Origin: a virus
IMG/VR virus record: IMGVR_UViG_3300044491_002161
Location: 1-21,379 of that record
Direction: 5' to 3' (one strand)
Length of the DNA stretch: 21,379 nt
The position numbers and the translations under genes are program-made. The notes below the pieces were generated by a model. It had not been told where the DNA came from. It saw only the letters and a list, made by a program, of their open reading frames with translations, and made no database searches. The stretch's first letter is position 1. Each line of letters starts with the position of its first letter. This document shows, one piece after another, positions 14,499-19,910 of the stretch.

Positions 14499-16403
14499 AT
14501 GGCGTGTAGTATAGGGATAGGCACTGTTGTAAGTTTGGCTTCTATGGGTCATACCTTAATGGGTGGCGGAGTTGCTAATGCAGGTGCTAGTGTAAGTAGT
14601 AAACTAGCAGGAATAGATGGTCCTGCAGGTGAGATGACAAAAGCAATCAGTAAAGGTGTTAGTTTTGCAAATGATGCCTCAGTTCCAACATTTACTTCAT
14701 CTGGTTTAAACAGTATGTTAAGTGGAGGTGCCGCTGACTTTGTAGGCAATGGCAGTTTAGTAGGCAAGGTAGGAGAAACTTTTCAAGGCACCCTTGGCAG
14801 TGGAAGTTTTGCTGATGCACTAGGAAGTCATACAGGTACACTATTTGGTGCTGGTCCGTTGGAGGCATTTCAAACTATCAGTAATGCAGATGGTTTTGCT
14901 GAAGTCAGTAAAATTATAGGTCCTGAAGTAGACTTTGCACTAAACAGTAGTTTTGGTAGTTCAGTCAGTGCTTTACAAGGAATCATACCCACGGGTGGCA
15001 CAAACTTTTTAGGTGAAGCAATAGCAGACTTTCAAGGAGTTGTAACCAACGGTTTAAGCAGTATTGAAAGTTTTGTCAGTGGTGCAATGGATACAATAGG
15101 TACTGAATTATCTGCACTGGGTGAACTTTTTAATGTTGATGATATAACAAACTTTGGAAATCCAGGACAATTTGTTAACAATGTTACCAAAGCAGGCGGC
15201 GCCGGAATAACAGGAATAGAAGATGCTTTAGTAGAAGCAGGGTTAGATACTAATTCATTTGGATTGTCTAGTAGTGTTTTCAACAACGATCTTAACAATG
15301 TGCTATCTGGTATTACTGGTTCTGAACTGATTGAAAATGCAGGTAAAGTTTTGAATTATACAGGTGATGTAACTGGATTTACAAGTATGGCAGACTTTAG
15401 TGATTTTGCAAAAGTTATGCCAAAAACATTGGCAACAACAAAATACAATGGTTTTGATGGATTCAGAGAGGCTCTTGCAAAAGTAGATCTAGGACAAATT
15501 GCAACTCCTGAAAATTTAGGCAAGTTAATTAAGAGTGTGGCCACAGTAAGTCTTCCAACAATAATGAATAAAATTGATCTACCAGTAGATGGTAATGCAC
15601 TTGCACAAATTACACAGGACTTTTTAGGTGGCAGTGGTACAGGTGGAAGCATTACTCTTGTGGATATGATAGGTAGTATGGGAGGTGTTGGTATAAACAA
15701 CAACAGCCAAGCATTTATAAATGCCTATGCCGCATTGAAACAAACTGGTGAACTAAATGCATTAGAAACAAAAGTAAACAAATATGACAAATTGTTTAAT
15801 GGTGATTATGGAGATGTTACAGGTATAAGTTTTACTGATCCTGATACAGGAATAGAACATGTAACAATGGATAGTTTTGTATCAGCAGTAAATGGACAAG
15901 TCGATTCAGAACTATCAGGAATAAACAGCAGAGCAAGTGCAAACAGTGTATTAAGCAGTGGTCTTTCAACACTGAAAGGACTGTGGAATAACATGCAGAA
16001 AAAGATAAGTGATGAGATTACGTTCCAAGGCAAAACAGATCTTCAACTAGATTCAAGAAACAGTGCAAAAGAAAATGCATACTTCTTCCAACAGAGTTTA
16101 GACAGTTATGCTAATGATCCAACAAAATCTTCTTTGATTACAGGCATGGTAGATGCCGCAATAAACAACGGAGATGTTGGTGGAGAATACATGCGAGTTG
16201 CGGTAACAGAACTACAGAATCAAAGAATAACAGAACCAAATGGTATTATATGGCGTAGTGCTAGACTAGACACAGGTACTCCACCTGAAGAAGATACATC
16301 AGATCAAGTGCCACTTGGAGCAAGAAGGTTCTCAGGAACTTACAATCAAGAAACTGAAAAGTTAGTTAACATCAATGGTATAACTTACGTATTAAATTTA
16401 TAG
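14499..16403 (+). CDS. Large glycine/serine-rich tail or baseplate protein, 634 aa
   Basis: This 634-residue protein begins three bases after the PAAR stop. The N-terminus has a small hydrophobic glycine-rich stretch (MACSIGIGTVVSLASMGHTL). Residues about 30-480 are rich in Gly, Ser, Ala, Asn and Thr, with repeating short patterns such as GSFADALGSHTG and GLSSIESFVSGAMD, which resemble extended or beta/helical fibrous structure. The C-terminal 120 residues become charged and helical. No lysozyme or peptidase motif is seen. Position after PAAR and before the end of the tail cluster suggests a baseplate, tail-hub or tape-like virion protein. I cannot name the family. Confidence 0.75.
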   Translation: MACSIGIGTVVSLASMGHTLMGGGVANAGASVSSKLAGIDGPAGEMTKAISKGVSFANDASVPTFTSSGLNSMLSGGAADFVGNGSLVGKVGETFQGTLGSGSFADALGSHTGTLFGAGPLEAFQTISNADGFAEVSKIIGPEVDFALNSSFGSSVSALQGIIPTGGTNFLGEAIADFQGVVTNGLSSIESFVSGAMDTIGTELSALGELFNVDDITNFGNPGQFVNNVTKAGGAGITGIEDALVEAGLDTNSFGLSSSVFNNDLNNVLSGITGSELIENAGKVLNYTGDVTGFTSMADFSDFAKVMPKTLATTKYNGFDGFREALAKVDLGQIATPENLGKLIKSVATVSLPTIMNKIDLPVDGNALAQITQDFLGGSGTGGSITLVDMIGSMGGVGINNNSQAFINAYAALKQTGELNALETKVNKYDKLFNGDYGDVTGISFTDPDTGIEHVTMDSFVSAVNGQVDSELSGINSRASANSVLSSGLSTLKGLWNNMQKKISDEITFQGKTDLQLDSRNSAKENAYFFQQSLDSYANDPTKSSLITGMVDAAINNGDVGGEYMRVAVTELQNQRITEPNGIIWRSARLDTGTPPEEDTSDQVPLGARRFSGTYNQETEKLVNINGITYVLNL

Positions 16404-16410
16404 GTATTAT

Positions 16411-16770
16411 ATGGAATGGGAAGACTTTAAAAAATTACATGAAAACCCTGGTTTACAATCAGATGATAGACTTTGGGAATATGACAATGATGGTTCACAA
16501 ATATATCAATTAAAGTGTGGATTTGGTTTAAAAACACTGTGGGACGGTGGTCGTGCTTATTGGGAAAAAAATTTTAATCCAGATCTAAAGTATGCAAATG
16601 AAATACATTTTGCAGTTAAAGGACACTTAATACCCAGCACTTGGGATCAACAATCAATAGATAGTATGGTCAATCAATACATCAAAAGACTTTGGGGAAA
16701 CTGTGAAAGAATGGTGTATTGCAAGGATAAATTTGAAAAATTATGGAATGACCGCTGTTTTAGTAATTGA
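16411..16770 (+). CDS. Unknown protein, 119 aa
   Basis: This 119-residue protein follows the structural gene by seven bases. It is rich in aromatic residues (MEWEDFKKLHENPG, DRLWEYDND, LKTLWDGGRAYWEKNF, IKRLWGNCERMVY). It has three cysteines, the last four residues from the end. No membrane segment or motif is seen. It is the last gene before the tmRNA locus. A small virion or accessory function is possible. Confidence 0.68.
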   Translation: MEWEDFKKLHENPGLQSDDRLWEYDNDGSQIYQLKCGFGLKTLWDGGRAYWEKNFNPDLKYANEIHFAVKGHLIPSTWDQQSIDSMVNQYIKRLWGNCERMVYCKDKFEKLWNDRCFSN

Positions 16771-16789
16771 CTTATGTTAAAATTCATGT

Positions 16790-16797
16790 TATAAATA
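16790..16797 (+). promoter_or_regulatory. Perfect T4-type late promoter TATAAATA directing the tmRNA
   Basis: TATAAATA (16790-16797) lies in the 30-base gap after the preceding stop codon. By T4 geometry the transcript would begin at about 16803; GGTAAAC at 16801-16807 is the start of the acceptor piece and pairs with GTTTATC at 16928-16934 in the coding piece. Transcription would thus start right at the 5' end of the RNA. This is the best evidence that the virus controls the tmRNA as a late gene. Confidence 0.78.
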
Positions 16798-16864
16798 TAA
16801 GGTAAACGTTGAAGCAAGTTGAAAAGTATACTGGACCCGGGGGCGGTACCCGGCATCTCCACCA

Positions 16865-16885
16865 ATAATTTTTCTACAGTTTTTT
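16865..16885 (+). other. Excised internal spacer of the permuted tmRNA precursor
   Basis: These 21 bases join the CCA end of the acceptor piece (16862-16864) to the first base of the coding piece (16886). In known permuted tmRNAs this segment is removed by RNase P and 3' processing to give two pieces. Here it is AT-rich and ends in a run of T. The short length fits an excised loop. Confidence 0.75.
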
Positions 16886-16969
16886 GGGGATGAAATAGGA
16901 TCGACAGGTATTATATAGGCAAGTGGAGTTTATCGGAGGCGAACGCGATATAGTCGCAAAACTATAAAT

Positions 16970-17014
16970 GCAAACGATAATTTTGCATCTGAAGAGTTAC
17001 GCCTAGCGGCGTAG
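16970..17014 (+). other. tmRNA tag reading frame, A-NDNFASEELRLAA stop
   Basis: The resume codon is GCA (16970-16972). Translation then reads AAC GAT AAT TTT GCA TCT and so on to TAG (17012-17014), giving the 14-residue tag ANDNFASEELRLAA. The NDNFA start is typical of alphaproteobacterial tags, and the LAA end is the usual ClpXP degron. An upstream GCA (16956) was rejected because it meets a stop after three codons. The inner part (SEELRL) looks unlike tags I know and may be specific to the virus. Confidence 0.9.
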
Positions 17015-17127
17015 TTCTACGGGGTTGGCAACTTACCTGGCAACAGAAAAGTTGCACTTTACTAAGGATAAAATATCCTAGGACCAAATAGGATAATAGG
17101 GTCAAATAAGCAAACAAAGGAAAAAGC

Positions 17128-17388
17128 ATGGCTAGAGGCAAAAGATCAAGTGGAAATAATTATACTTCTCGAGGCGAACGTAGAAACGTTGCTAAAGCAA
17201 TAGTAAAAGCCAATAGAAGAGACTACATTGAAAACAGAGGAATAGAAAGATTAGCCAATCAACTAAAAGCCTGGAAACGAGGTAGACGTGTTAGTGTTAC
17301 TATTGCTAATCCAGATAAAAATAATACTAAAGAACGTTTCATCAAAGTAGATGGTAACACGGCTTTTAGAACACAACAAGGAAAATAA
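17128..17388 (+). CDS. Small basic protein after tmRNA, unknown
   Basis: This 86-residue basic protein has a good ribosome binding site (AAAGGAAAAAGC) before ATG 17128. The N-terminus MARGKRSSGNNYTSRGERRN is arginine-rich, followed by a helical segment (NVAKAIVKANRRDYIENRG and LANQLKAWKRGRRVSV) and a short beta end. It looks like an RNA- or DNA-binding protein. It sits 23 bases after the tmRNA, within a ribosome-related block, so RNA binding is the more attractive guess. It does not match SmpB by eye: the SmpB core and its C-terminal tail are absent. Confidence 0.72.
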   Translation: MARGKRSSGNNYTSRGERRNVAKAIVKANRRDYIENRGIERLANQLKAWKRGRRVSVTIANPDKNNTKERFIKVDGNTAFRTQQGK

Positions 17389-17389
17389 T

Positions 17390-17701
17390 TTGATAGAAAA
17401 TGACATCATGGAGAAAGTGGTCAAGAACTTAGAAAATGTTTATGATCCTGAAATGCCAAGTGTTAGTGTTATACATTTGGGCCTCATATACGACATCAAA
17501 GTGACAGACACAGTTGTAAAAATTGTACACACACTGACTTCTCCTTTTTGTCCTTTTGCAGATCAAATTGTTGCAGATATTAAAAACGCAGGTTTAGAAC
17601 AAACTGGTGCGAGTGATTGTGAAGTTGAAACCACTTTCACTCCACCTTTTACTATGGACATGGTTCCAGAAGAAACAAAACTGATTATGGGATGGTATTA
17701 A
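17390..17701 (+). CDS. MIP18/SufT-like (DUF59) Fe-S assembly protein
   Basis: This is a protein of about 103 residues if started at TTG 17390, which has AAGGA just upstream; ATG 17408 lacks a ribosome binding site, and ATG 17351 would overlap the previous gene by 38 bases. The order of motifs fits DUF59: a helix, then VYDPEMPSVSVIHLGLIYDI (family pattern YDPE...DLGLIY), then HTLTSPFCPFADQIVADI with the conserved T-x-x-x-C-P cysteine, then EVETTFTPPFTMDMVPEETK. Family members (SufT, PaaD, MIP18) help deliver Fe-S clusters to target proteins. A phage copy could redirect host cluster assembly or serve a phage Fe-S protein, which is inference. Confidence 0.85.
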   Translation: MIENDIMEKVVKNLENVYDPEMPSVSVIHLGLIYDIKVTDTVVKIVHTLTSPFCPFADQIVADIKNAGLEQTGASDCEVETTFTPPFTMDMVPEETKLIMGWY

Positions 17702-17711
17702 GGAGATAATG

Positions 17712-18386
17712 ATGAATACAATTACATACAGTCATGGATATGACGAAGGACTGAGAAAGTTTATGTTGAACATGTTTCAACACACTTCATTAGGACTAGC
17801 ACTCAGTGGTATAGTCGCATACTTTACATATGCAAGTGGATTAATTTTTACACTAATGACTGGCCCAATGATGTGGGTTACAATGTTAGCACCACTAGGA
17901 ATGATATTTTGGTATGCTAGTGCAGGACAAAATTGGGGACTGTCTAAAACAAAAAACTTTTATTATGCTTTTACTGCCGTAATGGGTATAGGTTTAAGCA
18001 CATTGTTTGCAGTTTATACAGCCTACAGTTTAGTACAGGTATTTTTTATCACCAGTGCCACGTTTGCAGGTGCAAGTATCTATGGATACACAACAAAAAA
18101 AGATTTGACTGCATTTGGAAGTTTTTTAGTTATTGGATTGATAGGTATTATTATTGCTAGTATTGTTAACATTTTTCTTGCAAGTAGTGGATTACATTTT
18201 GCAATAAGCATTATAGGTGTAATTATTTTCACAGGACTTACAGCCTGGGACACACAAAGAGCAAGAGATATATATTATTCAAATGGTGGTGATGAAAGAT
18301 ATGGTGTACAATTTGCATTAAGTTTATACCTAAACTTTATAAACTTATTTCAAATGTTACTTGCACTACTAGGAAACAGAGAATAA
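17712..18386 (+). CDS. Bax inhibitor-1 family (YccA/YbhL-like) membrane protein
   Basis: This protein of about 224 residues has seven hydrophobic segments and little else, the TMBIM/Bax inhibitor-1 layout. Segments begin near residues 20, 44, 79, 105, 140, 158 and 197. The family motif near the C-terminus is visible as TAWDTQRARDIY. ATG 17712 is preferred over the ATG at 17709 because it leaves six bases after AGGAG. Bacterial members such as E. coli YccA sit in the inner membrane and can inhibit the FtsH protease. A phage copy could protect proteins from FtsH or change membrane permeability, which is inference. It joins the next gene by one base. Confidence 0.9.
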   Translation: MNTITYSHGYDEGLRKFMLNMFQHTSLGLALSGIVAYFTYASGLIFTLMTGPMMWVTMLAPLGMIFWYASAGQNWGLSKTKNFYYAFTAVMGIGLSTLFAVYTAYSLVQVFFITSATFAGASIYGYTTKKDLTAFGSFLVIGLIGIIIASIVNIFLASSGLHFAISIIGVIIFTGLTAWDTQRARDIYYSNGGDERYGVQFALSLYLNFINLFQMLLALLGNRE

Positions 18387-18387
18387 T

Positions 18388-19530
18388 ATGGATCCTAAAA
18401 TCAGTTTTATTTTAACCAACGAAGTTAAAAGACAAATGGAAACTGTTGAACTTATAGCAAGTGAAAACTTTGCCAGCGAAGCAGTGATGGATTTGTGTGG
18501 AAGTGTGTTTACTAACAAGTATGCAGAAGGTTACCCAGGCAAACGTTATTACAACGGTTGTAAGCAAATGGACGAAATTGAAAACCTAGCCATTGAACGT
18601 GTAACTGAACTATACAAATGCCAATTTGCAAATGTTCAACCTCACAGTGGTGTTAATGCTAACACTGCCGTATATCAAGCATTCATGACTCCGGGCCAAT
18701 GCATTCTAGGTATGGACCTCGCCAGTGGAGGTCATTTAAGTCATGGTGCGCCACCTACACTAAGTGGTAAAGTTTATAAGTCAGTTACTTACGGTGTACA
18801 CGATGATGGCTATATTGATTATGACGAGGTTGAAAAACTTGCGAGATTACATAAACCGCAAGTGATTGTCGCTGGTGCAAGTGCTTATCCAAGAGAGATA
18901 AACTGGCAAAGTTTTCGCTATATTGCTAATATGGTTGGTGCTAAATTGGTTTGTGATATGGCACACTACAGTGGATTGATAGCAGGAGAAGTATATCCTA
19001 ATCCATTACCTTATGCTGATGTTGTTACTTCAACAACACACAAAACACTACGTGGACCTAGAGGTGGAATGATACTGTGGAATGATCCTGACTACAAAAA
19101 GAAAATCAACAGTGCAATTTTTCCAGGTACTCAAGGTGGACCGTTAATGAATATTATTGCCGCAAAAGCACAGTGTTATTATGAAGCACAACAACCAGAG
19201 TTTAAACAATATGCAAAGCAGGTTATACTTAATGCACAGGCTATGTGTGAGGTTTTTGCAGACAAAGGATTCACGGTACAAACAGGTGGCACTGACAGTC
19301 ATGTGATATTACTGAATCTAAGTGACAACAAGTACAGTGGAAGAGAAGCCGCAGACATACTAGAAGATAATGGTATTACTGTGAACAAAAATGGTGTACC
19401 AAATGATCCAAGAAACTTTATAGAAACAAGTGGTATTAGGATAGGTACTGCCGCAGAAACAACACGTGGTTTAAAAGAAAAAGAGTTTAAAAGTATAGCA
19501 CATAAAATTTGTAATCTATTAGGAGAATAA
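18388..19530 (+). CDS. glyA: Serine hydroxymethyltransferase
   Basis: This 380-residue PLP enzyme converts serine and tetrahydrofolate to glycine and 5,10-methylene-tetrahydrofolate, which feeds thymidylate and purine synthesis. Motifs are ELIASENFAS (substrate), NKYAEGYPGKRYYNG, the PLP-binding histidine and aspartate in CDMAHYSGLIAG (D190, H193), and the Schiff-base lysine K219 in STTHKTLRGPRGG. The C-terminal TSGIRIGTAAETTRG is present. It is about 35 residues shorter than E. coli GlyA (417), losing the last C-terminal segment and a few N-terminal residues, but no catalytic residue appears missing. Phages carry this gene rarely; it complements the ribonucleotide reductase and glutaredoxin in the same window. 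A weak AGGAAAC precedes the ATG. Confidence 0.95.
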   Translation: MDPKISFILTNEVKRQMETVELIASENFASEAVMDLCGSVFTNKYAEGYPGKRYYNGCKQMDEIENLAIERVTELYKCQFANVQPHSGVNANTAVYQAFMTPGQCILGMDLASGGHLSHGAPPTLSGKVYKSVTYGVHDDGYIDYDEVEKLARLHKPQVIVAGASAYPREINWQSFRYIANMVGAKLVCDMAHYSGLIAGEVYPNPLPYADVVTSTTHKTLRGPRGGMILWNDPDYKKKINSAIFPGTQGGPLMNIIAAKAQCYYEAQQPEFKQYAKQVILNAQAMCEVFADKGFTVQTGGTDSHVILLNLSDNKYSGREAADILEDNGITVNKNGVPNDPRNFIETSGIRIGTAAETTRGLKEKEFKSIAHKICNLLGE

Positions 19531-19531
19531 C

Positions 19532-19735
19532 ATGGCCGCAAAAAAGAACAAAGACAGCAAGGCTTGGATGATCCCAGAAGGTGAAAAAAGAGAAAATGCA
19601 ACATATCATTTTGTTGCACACAAAACACTATCAATGATCAGAGAAGGCAAAAAACTGAAAATGAAAAAGTATCATCCAAAGTTAAGAAAGCACGTTTGGT
19701 TTATAGAAACTAAAATGCCATCACACAGTAAGTAA
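19532..19735 (+). CDS. Ribosomal protein bL33-like
   Basis: This 67-residue basic protein has AGGAG just before ATG 19532. Its second half, KKLKMKKYHPKLRKHVWFIETK, lines up with the bL33 ending [23 protein letters not shown], and its opening MAAKKNKDSKAW resembles the bL33 N-terminus MAKKNKD. It has no cysteines, so it is the zinc-free form. It is about 12 residues longer than usual (about 55), with an insertion near residues 15-30. bL33 sits near the tRNA exit site of the 50S subunit. Published surveys have found viruses that encode ribosomal proteins. It may enter host ribosomes, which is inference. Confidence 0.75.
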   Translation: MAAKKNKDSKAWMIPEGEKRENATYHFVAHKTLSMIREGKKLKMKKYHPKLRKHVWFIETKMPSHSK

Positions 19736-19741
19736 TGTTAT

Positions 19742-19833
19742 ATCAACTACGACATCAACAGTGTGATCCACTGTCCATTTTGCACGCCATTCACGCCAAC
19801 GTTTTTTATCTTTTCTAGCATAGAAATATTTAT
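19742..19833 (-). pseudogene. Minus-strand protein remnant without start codon (tentative)
   Basis: Read on the minus strand, about 30 codons give YFYARKDKKRWREWRAKWTV and then DHTVDVVVDITLLTV before a stop. The upstream codons hit a stop within three residues, and no ATG, GTG or TTG lies in frame. The composition looks more protein-like than random AT-rich DNA, so this may be the end of a lost gene or a frame used by another mechanism. An alternative frame has an ATG but only about 24 codons. Confidence 0.25.
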
Positions 19834-19856
19834 TTTAATACGTTATTAAAATATTA

Positions 19857-19905
19857 GTTACCCTGTTAAATATTCATGAGCATTTATGTTCATGGAGAGG
19901 GTAAC
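19857..19905 (+). promoter_or_regulatory. Inverted repeat GTTACCCT/AGGGTAAC in the leader of the secreted-protein gene
   Basis: GTTACCCT (19857-19864) and AGGGTAAC (19898-19905) are perfect inverted copies of eight bases. Inside lie a second pair, CATGA (19875-19879) and TCATG (19890-19894). The outer right arm overlaps the purine-rich GGAGAGGG likely to be the ribosome binding site for ATG 19911. Folding would therefore hide that site, suggesting translational control or an operator. Confidence 0.5.
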
Positions 19906-19910
19906 AAATA

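Larger units (their letters stand above)
16801..17105 (+). ncRNA. ssrA: Circularly permuted two-piece tmRNA (alphaproteobacterial type)
   Basis: The gene is permuted: the acceptor part comes first. A T-arm with stem CCGGG/CCCGG (16837-16841, 16849-16853) and loop GGCGGTA is followed by CATCTCC, A and CCA (16854-16864). A 21-base spacer (16865-16885) is followed by GGGGATG (16886-16892), which pairs with CATCTCC and gives the G3-U70 wobble required for alanine charging, then the D-loop-like AAATAGGATCGACAGG. A P2-type helix joins the pieces: GGTAAAC (16801-16807) with GTTTATC (16928-16934). The tag frame is at 16970-17014. Downstream lie hairpin or pseudoknot elements, for example AGGATA/TATCCT (17065-17070, 17074-17079). 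The 3' end of the coding piece is uncertain (about 17060-17105). It rescues stalled ribosomes and tags their products for proteolysis. SmpB is not in this window. Confidence 0.95.
19736..19910 (+). other. Intergenic region with hairpins before the secreted-protein gene
   Basis: This gap of 175 bases holds a small hairpin ACAGTG/CACTGT at 19758-19774, an AT-rich stretch at 19800-19856, and a long inverted repeat at 19857-19905. A minus-strand frame (19742-19833) reads like real protein but has no start codon. No late octamer is present on the + strand; on the - strand AATAAATA occurs near 19828-19835. The gap is the largest in the window. Confidence 0.5.

Noticed and set aside
15356-15703. Minus-strand open frame of 115 codons
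   Set aside because: It lies wholly inside the structural gene and is rich in Pro, Leu and Ser as expected for an antisense shadow.
16956-16967. Alternative tmRNA resume codon GCA at 16956
   Set aside because: That frame stops after three codons (GCA AAA CTA TAA), whereas GCA 16970 gives a full tag ending in LAA.
17065-17105. Rho-independent terminator after the tmRNA
   Set aside because: The AGGATA/TATCCT hairpin has no following T run and fits a tmRNA pseudoknot element better.
19758-19774. ACAGTG/CACTGT hairpin as a terminator
   Set aside because: The stem is only six pairs and the T run after it is short, so it is not supported as a terminator.
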